Source: Methylobacterium persicinum (GTDB taxonomy: Bacteria > Pseudomonadota > Alphaproteobacteria > Rhizobiales > Beijerinckiaceae). From it: 64,000 nt of DNA. The position numbers and the translations under genes were made by a program. The stretch lies in assembly GCF_022179525.1 (NCBI RefSeq), contig NZ_BPQX01000033.1, positions 1-64,000 on the forward strand, read 5' to 3'. Below, piece by piece: positions 1 through 9,752 of the stretch. How positions within the stretch are numbered: the stretch's first letter is position 1; every line of letters starts with the position of its first letter. The notes under the pieces are model-generated. The model was not told the DNA's origin. It saw only the letters and a list, made by a program, of their open reading frames with translations, and searched no databases.

Positions 1-448
1 AAAGTTGCACGCCGAAACACATGCGGAGGGCGTGGTCGCGCGCGAGCCTGAGGAAGTGGTTCACCGCCGCGATGACAGGCGTCATGCTATTTTGGGCCAG
101 CCCTCGCTCGAAGCCGATCTCGCGAGCGTAATCGCCGAGGGTAGGCAGATCGGGCCAATCGGTGCGCGCCCCGTCGCGCAAGAACACGGGATAGGCGTCA
201 ATGGCTTCGGCGATGACTGAGGGTCTCGCCGGAACCCCGAACGCGCCGCATTCGATGAGGTAGTCCACGAAGCGGCCGGCGGCGGCGAGATAGCGGTCAC
301 GCGTCTCCGGGCCGTTGCCGCGGGTGTCCAAATGTCTGTCGAAGCGGACCAGGGCCTCGACCTCGTACCCATCGTCGCCGATGTAGACGACCGCCCCCTT
401 GCCTTTGGGACGGGGCACCTTCAAACGGGTCAGGTGCTTCAACGCCAT
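1..448 (-). CDS. Tyrosine-recombinase-like integrase, N-terminal part (runs off left edge)
   Basis: The minus-strand frame is open from an ATG at 446-448 to the window edge, 149 codons without a stop. A good ribosome site (AAGGGGGCG) lies just upstream of the ATG. The visible part begins MALKHLTRLKVP, then has a basic stretch and helical segments (ETRDRYLAAAGRFVDYLIE, then SMTPVIAAVNHFLRLARDH). These fit the SAM-like, core-binding N-terminal domain of phage or genomic-island integrases. The catalytic domain with the R-H-R-Y residues would lie to the left and cannot be seen, so the family call is inference. Its place beside a broken trxB end supports an integrase at the edge of an inserted element. 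Confidence 0.55.
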   Translation of the reverse strand, partial: MALKHLTRLKVPRPKGKGAVVYIGDDGYEVEALVRFDRHLDTRGNGPETRDRYLAAAGRFVDYLIECGAFGVPARPSVIAEAIDAYPVFLRDGARTDWPDLPTLGDYAREIGFERGLAQNSMTPVIAAVNHFLRLARDHALRMCFGVQL

Positions 449-574
449 TGGCCGCGCCCCCTTTGAATATGCACCAACTTCGGATGCGCGCCTCCGCCTT
501 CAAGAGCAGACTGCATCTCGTTGAGAAGACGTGTAGAATTACGGTTAACCGATGCGCTGCAGGGAGCCCATTGA
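449..574. other. Probable inner edge of an integrated element
   Basis: This 126-bp stretch lies between the integrase start and the trxB remnant. It holds no convincing gene. It presumably carries the integrase promoter and part of the attachment region; the switch to trxB-like sequence occurs near 599-604. This is inference from the two neighbours. No direct repeat can be confirmed because the other element end is outside the window. Confidence 0.35.
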
Positions 575-742
<168 letters not shown>

Positions 743-974
743 CTACGCCGCCTACTTCTTCCGTTCCCCCGCTAATTATGCACCGGTCGTCGAGCCCCGA
801 AGGCCCGCGCTCGGTGCATAGGTCTGTTCTCCACGCAGGAATGCGTATATCGCATGGCACTCAGGCGTCGATGTCGACCCTCCGACGTTGTCGGCGGAGG
901 GTGCGCAGACAGCGGCCGTTCTGCCGGACACAATACGATCGTCCGACGGCACGGCCCGACCGGGAGTTCTCGCG

Positions 975-1865
975 TTGGACTGGGACAAGATTCGGATCTT
1001 CCTCAACGTTGCCGAGGCGGGAAGCTTCACGAAGGCCGGAGACGATATCGGCCTCAGCCAATCGGCGGTCAGCCGGCAGATCAGTGCCCTCGAGCGGGAG
1101 TTGAAGGCACCCCTGTTCCACCGCCATGCCCGCGGTCTCATCCTGACCGAGCAGGGAGACCTGCTGTTCCGGGCAGCAAAGGATATGAAGCTGCGCCTGG
1201 AGAACACCAAGGCGCGCCTCGTCGAGACATCCGAGCGGCCCACCGGCGACCTGAAGGTCACGACGACAGTCGGCCTCGGCGTGTCCTGGCTATCGCAACG
1301 GGTGGGCGAATTCCTCGACCTGTACCCCGACGTGCGCATCGAGATGATCCTCACCAACGAGGAACTCGATCTTGCCATGCGCGAGGCCGACGTGGCGATC
1401 CGCATGCGCCGCCCCGCCCAGCCGGACCTGATCCAGCGCCGCCTTTTCACGGTGCATTACCATGCCTTTGCCAGCAAGGATTACGTGAAGCGGTTCGGCG
1501 AACCCAAGACCGTCGAGGAACTGGACGAACACCGCATCGTCTCCTTCGGCGGCAATGAGCCGTCGTATCTCCTCGCCGCGCACTGGCTGGCCGATGCCGG
1601 CCGCGACGGCCGCGAACGGCGACCCGTTCATTTGACGGTCAACAATATCGGCGCGCTTCAGCGGGCGATGGAGGCCGGGGCGGGCATCGGCATCCTGCCG
1701 GATTACGCCGTCGATGGAGACGACAATCTCGTGCAGGTCCTGCGGGAGACCGACATGCCGACGCTGGAAAGCTACCTCGTCTACGCTGAGGAAATGCGCT
1801 CCGTCGCCCGCGTCCAGGCGTTCCGAGATTTCCTCGTCCAGAAGGCTCAGCGCTGGACCTACTAG
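975..1865 (+). CDS. LysR-family transcriptional regulator
   Basis: A 296-residue regulator. The N-terminal winged helix-turn-helix (about residues 1-60) contains the typical AEAGSFTKAGDDIGLSQSA and VSRQISALERELKAPLFHR segments. A substrate-binding domain follows (about 90-290). I chose TTG at 975, giving MDWDKIRIFLNVAEAG, because GGAG lies 8 bases upstream and family members usually begin at this point. An in-frame TTG at 888 would add 29 unconserved residues. The gene normally sits directly after trxB; here only the trxB 3' remnant precedes it, so it has probably lost any shared promoter. The effector and targets cannot be read from sequence. Confidence 0.88.
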   Translation: MDWDKIRIFLNVAEAGSFTKAGDDIGLSQSAVSRQISALERELKAPLFHRHARGLILTEQGDLLFRAAKDMKLRLENTKARLVETSERPTGDLKVTTTVGLGVSWLSQRVGEFLDLYPDVRIEMILTNEELDLAMREADVAIRMRRPAQPDLIQRRLFTVHYHAFASKDYVKRFGEPKTVEELDEHRIVSFGGNEPSYLLAAHWLADAGRDGRERRPVHLTVNNIGALQRAMEAGAGIGILPDYAVDGDDNLVQVLRETDMPTLESYLVYAEEMRSVARVQAFRDFLVQKAQRWTY

Positions 1866-2209
1866 AGCGTCACAAGGTCTGACGCGCCAAGAGTTTTGCG
1901 ACCTCATAGTCGTATAGCAGTCACCCTACAATCTTCTGATTGTGGGGTGACTGCTATTGCGCGGACGGTTCCAAGTTAATTGCTCCAACGGTGGGGAATG
2001 TGGGGATGGGTGTATGAAGCCTCTATGCTTTCTCGAGCAAAGACAAGATCCTACCGGCGTAGCACGGGAAAAGGGATTGAATCTTAATGCAACTTATGGT
2101 TGTTTAACGAAGACCTAACAATCCTACGTTGTGCATTCCGGAAGCCATTCCCTTGACCTGCCTGAAACTCGCCTAAAACAACGCCACGTAGCATCAGCGC
2201 GAGGCACCC
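1866..2209. other. 344-bp intergenic region with one strong hairpin
   Basis: The region between the LysR gene and the oxidoreductase has no credible gene. It is more A+T-rich than its surroundings near 1960-2150. Its only clear element is the 20-bp-stem hairpin at 1914-1957. The downstream half probably holds the promoter of the gene at 2210, but I cannot assign -35/-10 boxes with confidence. Confidence 0.5.
1914..1957. terminator. Long hairpin after the LysR gene
   Basis: ATAGCAGTCACCCTACAATC (1914-1933) pairs with 1938-1957 over 20 bp, with one G-T wobble and a TTCT loop. There is no T-run after it, so intrinsic termination is uncertain. It starts 49 bases past the LysR stop codon. It could also be a palindromic repeat or a protein-binding site. 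Confidence 0.5.
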
Positions 2210-3226
2210 ATGGGCATCATGTCGAAGGCGATCATCGTCGGCGCGGGCGGGGGTTTCGAGCGAGTGGGTATCACGGAGCGCCCTGTGCCCGATCCCGGCT
2301 TCGGAGAGATTACGGTTCGGTTGCGGGCGAGTTCACTGAACTACCACGATTACGCTGTCGTCAGCGGGATGTGGGGACCTTCCGAGGAACGCATTCCCAT
2401 GTCGGACGGCGCGGGCGAGGTGACGGCTGTGGGACCGGGCGTCACGGAATTCGCCGTGGGCGATGCCGTGGTCAGCACCTTCTTCCCAACTTGGCTGGAC
2501 GGGCAGCCGGAGGTTGTCGGCTTCGCGACCGTCCCTGGGGACGGCGTCGACGGCTACGCCCGCGAAGCGGTGACGAGACCGGCGACGGCGTTCACCCGCG
2601 CGCCGTCGGGGTGGGATCACGCCGAAGCAGCCACCCTGACTACCGCCGGCCTCACCGCATGGCGGGCCCTGTTTGACGACGGAAAGCTCAAATCCGGCGA
2701 CACGGTGCTCGTTCAAGGATCGGGTGGTGTGTCAGTCTTCGCCCTGCAATTTGCCAAGATGGCGGGTGCGACGGTGATCGCGACCTCGTCGTCAGACGAC
2801 AAGCTGGCGCGTCTCGAAGCGCTCGGCGCCGACCATCTCATCAATTACCGGCAAGACAAGGCATGGGGTGAGACCGCCCGGAAACTCAATGGTGGTCGCG
2901 GCGTCGATCACGTGATCGAGGTCGGCGGACCGGGGACGCTGGAGCAATCGATGGAAGCCACGAGGGTCGGCGGCCATATCTCCGTCATAGGAATATTGAC
3001 TGGGGTCGCGGGGGCGCTGCAGGTGGTGCCTGCCCTTATCCGCCAACTACGCCTTCAGGGTGTCCTGGTCGGAAGCCGACGGCAGCAGATCGACATGATC
3101 CGCGCCATCGACGCCAACGGAATGAGGCCGGTCATCGATAATCGCTTCCCCTTGGATGCGATCGTCGATGCGTTCCGGCATCAGGAAAGCAACCGGCACT
3201 TCGGCAAGATCTGCCTCACGATGTGA
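2210..3226 (+). CDS. Zinc-independent MDR-family NAD(P)-dependent oxidoreductase
   Basis: A 338-residue medium-chain dehydrogenase/reductase. The N-terminal GroES-like domain carries LNYHD where zinc alcohol dehydrogenases have a catalytic cysteine. No four-cysteine structural zinc lobe is visible, so it resembles quinone-oxidoreductase-type members. The nucleotide-binding fold is at about residues 160-250 (VQGSGGVSVFALQFAKMAGA). It probably reduces or oxidises a small carbonyl or quinone with NAD(P)H in the cytoplasm; the substrate is unknown. GAGG at 2201-2204 supports ATG 2210. A second ATG lies at 2219. It is a single gene, convergent with msrP. Confidence 0.85.
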   Translation: MGIMSKAIIVGAGGGFERVGITERPVPDPGFGEITVRLRASSLNYHDYAVVSGMWGPSEERIPMSDGAGEVTAVGPGVTEFAVGDAVVSTFFPTWLDGQPEVVGFATVPGDGVDGYAREAVTRPATAFTRAPSGWDHAEAATLTTAGLTAWRALFDDGKLKSGDTVLVQGSGGVSVFALQFAKMAGATVIATSSSDDKLARLEALGADHLINYRQDKAWGETARKLNGGRGVDHVIEVGGPGTLEQSMEATRVGGHISVIGILTGVAGALQVVPALIRQLRLQGVLVGSRRQQIDMIRAIDANGMRPVIDNRFPLDAIVDAFRHQESNRHFGKICLTM

Positions 3227-3243
3227 GGCGCGGGCTGGCGGCG

Positions 3244-4191
3244 TTAGACGAAGAGCCTCTCGCCCTCCATGCCCTTGTAGAGCCCGGCGACCTGCTCGCT
3301 GTAGCCATTGTAGATCAGTGTGGGCACCCGTTGATCGCTACCAAGCACGCGCTCGCTCGCTTGACTCCAGCGCGGATGCGGCACGGCGGGGTTCACGTTC
3401 GCCCAGAAGCCGTATTCCGAGGATTGGAGACCCTCCCAGAACGTCTTTGGCCTGTCGGCGGTGAAGGAAACCTTCACGATCGATTTGGCCGACTTGAAGC
3501 CGTATTTCCACGGGACGGCGATGCGGATCGGCGCTCCGAACTGGTTCGGCAACGGCTTGCCGTAAACTCCTGTCACCACGAAGGCGAGATCGTTGCCCGC
3601 CTCGGGCATGGTGAGGCCTTCGACATAAGGCCAGGGGTAGTAGAAGACCCGTTGGCCAGGCGCAATCGCCTTATCCATGAAGGTCTCGAAGCGTATATAT
3701 TTCGCGCCGGAGGCCGGCTTGGCCAAAGCCACCAGCTTCGACAGCGGAAAACCGGTCCACGGTACCGCCATCGACCATGCCTCCACGCAGCGATGGCGAT
3801 AGAGCCGCTCCTCCAGGCCTACCTTTCGGATCAGATCGTCCACGCCGATCTCGAACGGCTTCTCAACCAGCCCGTCGATCTTGAGCGTCCAGGGTGACGT
3901 CTTGAGCGCGTTGGCGGCCGGCAGAACCGTCTTCGACATGCCGAATTCGTAGAAATTGTTGTAGTCGCCGCTGAAGCGCTCAGCCGTGACGGGACGGTCG
4001 AGCACGTAGCTGTCGTTGCGGGGCGCCGGATAAAGGGCGGCTTCGCTGGCCGCCCGGGCGCCGCCGCCGATCAGCGAGCCGGCTGCCAGGCCGGCAGCGC
4101 TTCCGATCAACGCACGCCGGTTAAGGAAAATCGTCTCAGGCGTGGCGTGGCTTTCGGGAATCTCCCATTCGCGGTGGCGCCTGATCAGCAT
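3244..4191 (-). CDS. msrP: Protein-methionine-sulfoxide reductase catalytic subunit MsrP
   Basis: A 315-residue periplasmic molybdenum enzyme of the YedY/MsrP family, which repairs oxidised methionines in envelope proteins. A Tat-type signal is visible near residues 23-45 (NRRALIGSAAGLAAGS). The Mo-ligand cysteine is in the HRCVEAWSM segment, and WKYGFKSAKSI is a typical late family motif. The ATG at 4189-4191 has GGGAG just upstream. In enterobacteria the haem membrane partner MsrQ is cotranscribed. No msrQ is recognisable next to it here, so it must be elsewhere or another donor is used. Confidence 0.92.
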   Translation of the reverse strand: MLIRRHREWEIPESHATPETIFLNRRALIGSAAGLAAGSLIGGGARAASEAALYPAPRNDSYVLDRPVTAERFSGDYNNFYEFGMSKTVLPAANALKTSPWTLKIDGLVEKPFEIGVDDLIRKVGLEERLYRHRCVEAWSMAVPWTGFPLSKLVALAKPASGAKYIRFETFMDKAIAPGQRVFYYPWPYVEGLTMPEAGNDLAFVVTGVYGKPLPNQFGAPIRIAVPWKYGFKSAKSIVKVSFTADRPKTFWEGLQSSEYGFWANVNPAVPHPRWSQASERVLGSDQRVPTLIYNGYSEQVAGLYKGMEGERLFV

Positions 4192-4239
4192 GGTCGTCTC
4201 CCTGCCCTGCGGCTCTCGATCGAAAGAACAGATCGTTCC

Positions 4240-4308
4240 CGATCGTGGGCCGGGCAAGCCGGCCCCACTCACCATTCGGCGAGGGAACCCGCGAGGTTAC
4301 GTCGCGGG
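4240..4308. terminator. Two hairpins between fadD and msrP
   Basis: CCCGCGA (4288-4294) pairs perfectly with TCGCGGG (4302-4308) across a 7-base loop. A second G+C-rich stem with one bulge lies around 4244-4268. They follow the fadD stop on the minus strand and could limit read-through into msrP. Neither has a strong T-run. Confidence 0.35.
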
Positions 4309-4323
4309 ATCGAGCCTTTTGGT

Positions 4324-6045
4324 TCAGGCCGGCGGCGTCTCGTCGCGCAGGACCCGGCGCAGCACCTTTCCGACATTGGTCTTGGGGAGCGCGTCGTGCA
4401 GCACCACCGCCCTGGGAACCTTGTAGCCGGTGAGCTGTGTGCGGGCGTAGGCCCGCAGGGCGTCGGCGCTGACGCCCAGGTCCTTCAGCACCACATGCGC
4501 GACGACCATCTCGCCGGTCTCGGCGCTCGGCGTACCAACCACGGCGCATTCCAAAACACCCGGATGGGACGCCATCACGTCCTCGACCTCGTTCGGATAG
4601 ACGTTAAAACCCGACACGAGGATCATGTCCTTCAGGCGGTCGACGATGCGGACCTGTCCGTCCTCATCCATCACGGCGATGTCCCCCGTTCGGAAGTACC
4701 CGTCCGGCGTCATCACGCGCTCGGTCTCGTCAGGCCGGTTCCAGTAGCCCGGCATCACCTGAGGGCCCTTGGCGCACAGTTCCCCTCGCTCGCCGAACGG
4801 CACGGGGCGCCCGTCGGGGTCGCGGATCGAGACCAGGGTCGAAGGAAGCGGGTAACCGATCGTCCCGCTGAATGCCGGCAAGGTATGGGGGTTCGCGCAG
4901 AGGACGGGGGACGTCTCGGACAAGCCGTATCCTTCGATGATCGTACGGCCGGTCAGGGTTTTCCACTGCGCCGCGACGGTACTCTGTACGGCGGTGCCCC
5001 CGCCGATGACGAAGTCGAGGGCGGAAAAGTCCACCGTTCCGATCTTCGGATGGTTCACCAGCATGTTGAACAGGGTGTTGACCCCCGCGAGCCCGGTGAA
5101 GCGCGTGCGCGAGAGGATCTTCACGAAGCCGTCGCAGTCGCGCGGGTTCGGGATCAGCAGACAGCTTCCCCCGGTCCGCACGGAGAACAGGAAACAGGCC
5201 GTCAGGGCGAAGATGTGATAGAGCGGCAACGCCGTCACCGTCACGCGGCGCCGGCTCGTATCGAGCGACTCGAACCAGGTCGCGCATTGCTCGACATTCG
5301 CCGAGACGTTGCGGTGGGTGAGCATGGCGGCCTTGGCAACGCCCGTCGTGCCGCCGGTATATTGCAGGAAGGCGAGGTCGTCCGGGGAGACCGGTACGGA
5401 ACGGGGCACCCCCCGCTTCTTCAGCACCGCGCCGAGGCGGACGGTCAAGCCGGCGGGTAGCCGATAGGGCGGCACGGCCTTGCGCACATGGCGGCTTGCG
5501 AGGTTGATTGCCCGGCCCTTCAGCCCCAGGCCATCGCCGGGTGCGGCGAGCACCACCCGGCGCAGGTCGATCTCGCCCAAGGCGCCCGCAACCGTATGGG
5601 CGAAATTCTCCAGAACGATCAGCACCCGGGCGCCGGAATCGGCGATCTGCGCCGCAACTTCTCGGCTCGTGTAGAGCGGGTTGATGTTGACCACGACTGC
5701 TCCGGCGAGGTGCACGCCGACGATCGCCACGGGATAGGAGGGTACGTTGGGCAGCATGATCGCCACCCGGTCACCCTTGCCGACCCCGTCCGCCTGCAGA
5801 TGAGTCGCCAGGGCGCGGGCCTGCCGGCCGAGATCGGCGTAGGTCAGATCTGAGCCGAAGCAGGTAGCCGCCGGCCTGTCGGCGAAGGCGGCGATGCTGC
5901 GCGTGTAGAGGTCGTTGAGAGTTCCGAGCGCCTCCGTGTCGATGTCGGGACGCATGCCGGGCGGGTAGGCGGCTAGCCATGGCCGGGAGGCCGACACGTC
6001 TGACGCGACGGTCATGTCACGCTGCATCATTGCGCTGGCCTTCAT
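4324..6045 (-). CDS. fadD: Long-chain fatty-acid--CoA ligase (FadD-like)
   Basis: A 573-residue member of the ANL adenylating superfamily that would activate fatty acids to acyl-CoA through an acyl-AMP. Motifs in order: the P-loop-like LQYTGGTTGVAKAAMLTHRN near residue 210, a GYGLSETSPV core motif near 355, YFRTGDIAVMDEDGQVRIVDR near 440 and DMILVSGFNVYPNEVE near 460. The catalytic lysine is in NVGKVLRRVLR near the C-terminus. ATG 6045 is preceded by GGGAGGT; in-frame sequence further upstream is unconserved. It stands alone with no beta-oxidation genes nearby. The exact chain-length range is unknown. Confidence 0.88.
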   Translation of the reverse strand: MKASAMMQRDMTVASDVSASRPWLAAYPPGMRPDIDTEALGTLNDLYTRSIAAFADRPAATCFGSDLTYADLGRQARALATHLQADGVGKGDRVAIMLPNVPSYPVAIVGVHLAGAVVVNINPLYTSREVAAQIADSGARVLIVLENFAHTVAGALGEIDLRRVVLAAPGDGLGLKGRAINLASRHVRKAVPPYRLPAGLTVRLGAVLKKRGVPRSVPVSPDDLAFLQYTGGTTGVAKAAMLTHRNVSANVEQCATWFESLDTSRRRVTVTALPLYHIFALTACFLFSVRTGGSCLLIPNPRDCDGFVKILSRTRFTGLAGVNTLFNMLVNHPKIGTVDFSALDFVIGGGTAVQSTVAAQWKTLTGRTIIEGYGLSETSPVLCANPHTLPAFSGTIGYPLPSTLVSIRDPDGRPVPFGERGELCAKGPQVMPGYWNRPDETERVMTPDGYFRTGDIAVMDEDGQVRIVDRLKDMILVSGFNVYPNEVEDVMASHPGVLECAVVGTPSAETGEMVVAHVVLKDLGVSADALRAYARTQLTGYKVPRAVVLHDALPKTNVGKVLRRVLRDETPPA

Positions 6046-6138
6046 GGCGTACCTCCCGCAGGTGCGGCTCTGACGGCCGCTCGTCCCGCTATCCCAGCCG
6101 GGATTTTGGGCGATGCGGGGAGACAGCACAAGGCGGCT

Positions 6139-6882
6139 TCAGGCGACAGACCGGCGTCCGCGTAACGCCGTGACGATCCCGTGGGGCGACGCAGCGAGGA
6201 GGAGGAGGCCGGCGGCAAGGGTGGCCTCGGCCAGGGTCATCGCCCGCGCCGGCCACGGGCCGACTCCGAACGCGTGGGCAAGGCCAAGCACAATGGCCCC
6301 GAACCAGAGGCACAGGAAGGAAAGGCCCGCCCATCTGGCCCGCCTGAGGGTCGGGCGCAGGGGTCGGTTGGCCGCGATACCCGCCCCGCCGACGATCGCG
6401 CCGAACATCGCAGCAGTGATCCCCGCCCCCAGGGCATAGGCGAGCCAGAGGGGCTGGCCCGTCAGGAAGGCCATGCTGCCGGTCGCATATCCGCCGCGCA
6501 GCATGAGCCCGCCAAAGGTCGGATAAAGTCCTGCTCCGGCAAGGAGAACGAGACCGGCACAGGCGATAATGAGGCGCCGGGACACCGTCGCCGCGCCGCC
6601 ACTGGAGGCGACAGCGATGATCCTCGCCGCGCCGTAGACCAGGGCGAAGGCAAAGAGTGGGTAACGGTCGAGGAAGAAGCCGTAGGCGTAGGGCTCGACC
6701 GCCTCCGGGAGTGCCACCCGGCGGCTCAGCCCAGTGGCGGCCACCAGCAACAGCGCCGCCAGCATCGCCGCTATCGGAGCCAGAGCCTCAGTAAGGGCCG
6801 GGGCGGCCGGGGCCGTCGCCGGCCGGGGCCCGCCGGGCGATGCGCCCGCGCCGACAGTGTCGAGGAAAGCGTCGCCCGTCAT
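6139..6882 (-). CDS. Polytopic membrane protein of unknown function
   Basis: A 247-residue protein starting at ATG 6882, 20 bp after the pepA stop and probably cotranscribed with it. After an Ala/Pro-rich N-terminus of about 35 residues there are roughly seven hydrophobic segments, for example ALTEALAPIAAMLAALLLVAA, WLAYALGAGITAAMFGAIVG and AGLSFLCLWFGAIVLGLAH. No catalytic motif or known family is recognised. The same reading frame stays open upstream through pepA, but that part is antisense-type shadow and not protein. Confidence 0.65.
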   Translation of the reverse strand: MTGDAFLDTVGAGASPGGPRPATAPAAPALTEALAPIAAMLAALLLVAATGLSRRVALPEAVEPYAYGFFLDRYPLFAFALVYGAARIIAVASSGGAATVSRRLIIACAGLVLLAGAGLYPTFGGLMLRGGYATGSMAFLTGQPLWLAYALGAGITAAMFGAIVGGAGIAANRPLRPTLRRARWAGLSFLCLWFGAIVLGLAHAFGVGPWPARAMTLAEATLAAGLLLLAASPHGIVTALRGRRSVA

Positions 6883-6902
6883 AGGCCCGGCTCCTGCGCG
6901 GG

Positions 6903-8408
6903 TCAGCGCGCCTCGTAGTGATCGCGGATGAGCCGGTCGAGGAGACGGACGCCCCAACCCGCACCCCAGCTCTTGTTGATCTCGTTCGAGGTGGAGGACA
7001 TGGCCACGCCTGCGATGTCGAGGTGAGCCCACGGCACGTCCTCGACGAAGCGCTTGATGAACGAAGCCGCCGTCGCCGCGCCGCCGTGGCGCCCGCCGGT
7101 GTTCTTCATGTCGGCGAACTTCGAGTCGATGGCCTTGTCGTAGGCGGGGATCAGCGGCATCCGCCACACGGCTTCGCCCGTCGCCTCGCCCGCCGCGCGG
7201 ATCTTCTCGGCGAGCCCGTCGTCGTTGGAGAACATCCCGGCGATGTCCTGGCCCAGGGCGACGATGATGGCGCCGGTGAGGGTTGCGAGATCGACCATCG
7301 CCCGTGGCTTCGCCGAACGGACGACGTGGGTGATCACGTCCGCGAGGACGAGGCGCCCTTCGGCGTCCGTGTTGATCACCTCGATGGTCTGACCCGACAT
7401 GGACGTCAGGATATCCGACGGCCTGTAGGCTCCGCCGTCGGGCATGTTTTCCACAAGGCCGATGGCGCCGATCACGTTGCAGCGGGCCTTGCGCGAAGCC
7501 AGGGCGTGCATCGCCCCCACCACGGCCGCCGCACCGCCCATGTCGCCCTTCATGTCCTCCATGCCGGCGCCGGGCTTGATGGACACGCCGCCGGAATCGA
7601 ACACCACGCCCTTTCCGATGAGGGCGACGGGCGCCTCCCCGGCGGAACCGCCGTTCCACCGCATGACCACCACGCGGGGCTCCCGCACGGAGCCCTGCGC
7701 CACGGCCAAGAGCGCGCCCATGCCGAGGTCGCGCATCCGGGCCGGGTCGAGAGTCTCGACCTCCACGCCAAGTTTGGCCAACTCGCCGGCCCGGCGGGCG
7801 AACTCCTCGGGGAAGAGGACGTTCGGCGGCTCGTTGACGAGGTCGCGGGCGAGGATGACGCTCTCCGCGAGGGTGCGGGCGTTCTCGGCCTCGCGGCTCG
7901 CGGCCGCGTGGTCAGCCGTCAGGACCGTCAGGCTCGTGCCGGCCTTGTCCTCGCTGTCGGGCTTCTTCTTCGTCTTGTAGCGGTCGAAGGTGTAGGCCCG
8001 CAGCCGCGCCCCGAGGGCGAAGGCGGCGGCCTGCTCCGGTCCGGTCGCAACACCGGGAAGGTCGAGGACAATCCGCGCATTCCGTCCGGAGACCTTCGCC
8101 GCGGTGAAGCCGCCCAGCGCCGGCCAGTCGATTTTGGCCCGGTCCGCATCGCTGCCGAGACCGACGACGACGAGCCTGTCGACGGAGAGGCCGGCCGGGG
8201 CCGGCAGGACCATCGCCGAGAGGGAGCGGCCCTTGAACTTTTCGGACGCGGCGGCCTTCGCCACGAGGTCGGTCCCGGCGCCGCCGAGGGCGTCCTTCGC
8301 CGGGCCGCCGAGCGCCAGATCGTCGCCCAGGAACACCACGAGGTCGCCCTGGCCGCCCTGGCCGCCCTGGCCGAGGGGCCCGAAAGCGATATCGATCTTG
8401 TCCGTCAT
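6903..8408 (-). CDS. pepA: Leucyl aminopeptidase (M17, PepA)
   Basis: A 501-residue cytosolic two-metal aminopeptidase that removes N-terminal residues from peptides. The C-terminal catalytic domain shows [20 protein letters not shown] near residue 264 and [11 protein letters not shown]; the family signature [12 protein letters not shown] is near 345. The lysine and aspartates of these motifs are the metal and catalytic residues known for the family. The N-terminus contains [10 protein letters not shown], encoded by three copies of a 9-base unit. This is not typical of the family and probably repeat-generated. It reads divergently from lptF, as in many alphaproteobacteria. Confidence 0.95.
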   Translation of the reverse strand: MTDKIDIAFGPLGQGGQGGQGDLVVFLGDDLALGGPAKDALGGAGTDLVAKAAASEKFKGRSLSAMVLPAPAGLSVDRLVVVGLGSDADRAKIDWPALGGFTAAKVSGRNARIVLDLPGVATGPEQAAAFALGARLRAYTFDRYKTKKKPDSEDKAGTSLTVLTADHAAASREAENARTLAESVILARDLVNEPPNVLFPEEFARRAGELAKLGVEVETLDPARMRDLGMGALLAVAQGSVREPRVVVMRWNGGSAGEAPVALIGKGVVFDSGGVSIKPGAGMEDMKGDMGGAAAVVGAMHALASRKARCNVIGAIGLVENMPDGGAYRPSDILTSMSGQTIEVINTDAEGRLVLADVITHVVRSAKPRAMVDLATLTGAIIVALGQDIAGMFSNDDGLAEKIRAAGEATGEAVWRMPLIPAYDKAIDSKFADMKNTGGRHGGAATAASFIKRFVEDVPWAHLDIAGVAMSSTSNEINKSWGAGWGVRLLDRLIRDHYEAR

Positions 8409-8582
8409 GCTTGAGCCGCCATCCCGCCGCCTCGGCCGTGGGAAACGTCGGCCGCGTTGCGCAATCCGACCTGTGTAGCCTTTGACACGAAGAACGCAAC
8501 GCGGCGCGAAGGCCCTGGAATCGCCCTACTTGTCACGTCATGCGAGCTTGGGGGCGCCGTGACGGAGCAGGCCGCTGGGACG

Positions 8583-9743
8583 ATGAGGCAGGTCGGACGC
8601 TACATCTTCCGGATCGCGGCAGGCGGCACGCTCGCCTGCCTCCTCGGTCTGACGGGGACGATCTGGGTCACCCAGGCGCTGCGCGAACTCGACCTCGTGA
8701 CCGCCAAGGGTCAGACGCTGCTCGTCTTCCTGTTCGTCACCGCCCTGTCGCTCCCGACGCTGATCGTGGTGATCGCCCCCGTGGCCCTCTTCATCGGGTC
8801 GATCTACGCCCTCAACAAGCTCAACGGCGACTCCGAGCTGATCGTGATGTCGGCGGCGGGCATGCCGCCCCGGTCGCTTCTGCGACCCTTCGTGACGCTG
8901 GCCATCAGCGTCAGCTTCCTCGTGGGCGTGGTCGTCATCGTTGTGATGCCGGCGAGCTTTCAGGAACTCCGGGACGTGATCACCCGGGTCCGGGGCGACT
9001 TCATCGCCAACGTGGTCAAGGAAGGGCAATTCACCCAGCTCGACAACGGCATCACCTTCCATTTCCGCCAGCGCGGACCGGGGGGCGTCCTACTGGGTCT
9101 GTTCATCCAGGACCGGCGTGAGGCCGGGAAGACGAAGGTCTATCTCGCCGACCGCGGCAATGCCGTCGATATCGACGGGCAGAGCTACCTGATCCTTGAA
9201 CACGGGACCGTGCTGCAGCAGCAGAAGGACAGCCGGGATTCCTCGATCCTGAAGTTCGACCGCTACACCATCGACCTCGCCGCCTTCGCGCCGCCGGACT
9301 CCGATACGATCTACAAGCCGCGCGAGCGCTCCACCTCGCAACTTCTCTTCCCCGACCGAAGCGAAGCCTACTACCAGCTTCAGAAGGGCCGGTTCCGGGC
9401 CGAACTGCACGACCGCCTCTCGGCTGCCCTCTATCCCCTCGCGTTGGTCTTCATCGCCTTCGCCGCTTTGGGCGACCCGCGCACCACCCGCCAGGGTCGC
9501 GGCTTGGCCATTGCCGGGGCGATCATCGCCGTGGTCGCACTGCGCATCGCAGGCTTCGCCGCCGTGAGCGCGGCCGCCCGCAGTGCCAGCGCGGTGACGG
9601 CGATCTACGGCGCCCCGCTCGTGGCGATCCTGTTGTCGAGCCTGCTCATTTTTCAGGGCAACCGCGTGCGGGCCTTCAACGCGGGTCTCGTCCGGTTCGT
9701 CCGGGGGCGGCTCCGCCCGACCCGCCTCGCCCCGGCGCAGTGA
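8583..9743 (+). CDS. lptF: LPS export permease LptF
   Basis: A 386-residue inner-membrane subunit of the LptB2FG transporter, which extracts lipopolysaccharide and feeds it to the LptC/A/D bridge. Family architecture is clear: N-terminal transmembrane helices (GRYIFRIAAGGTLACLLGL and following), a periplasmic beta-jellyroll domain in the middle (about residues 120-270), then three C-terminal helices. ATG 8583 with nearby GGGA is chosen; GTG 8559 in the same frame is a real alternative. It is followed by lptG after 9 bp. Confidence 0.93.
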   Translation: MRQVGRYIFRIAAGGTLACLLGLTGTIWVTQALRELDLVTAKGQTLLVFLFVTALSLPTLIVVIAPVALFIGSIYALNKLNGDSELIVMSAAGMPPRSLLRPFVTLAISVSFLVGVVVIVVMPASFQELRDVITRVRGDFIANVVKEGQFTQLDNGITFHFRQRGPGGVLLGLFIQDRREAGKTKVYLADRGNAVDIDGQSYLILEHGTVLQQQKDSRDSSILKFDRYTIDLAAFAPPDSDTIYKPRERSTSQLLFPDRSEAYYQLQKGRFRAELHDRLSAALYPLALVFIAFAALGDPRTTRQGRGLAIAGAIIAVVALRIAGFAAVSAAARSASAVTAIYGAPLVAILLSSLLIFQGNRVRAFNAGLVRFVRGRLRPTRLAPAQ

Positions 9744-9752
9744 CGGCACGCG

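Noticed and set aside
888-974. TTG at 888 as start of the LysR gene
   Set aside because: It adds 29 unconserved residues; TTG 975 has GGAG at the right distance and the standard family N-terminus.
6883-7659. N-terminal extension of the membrane protein frame to 506 residues
   Set aside because: The upstream part is a shifted reading of pepA; the real gene begins at ATG 6882.
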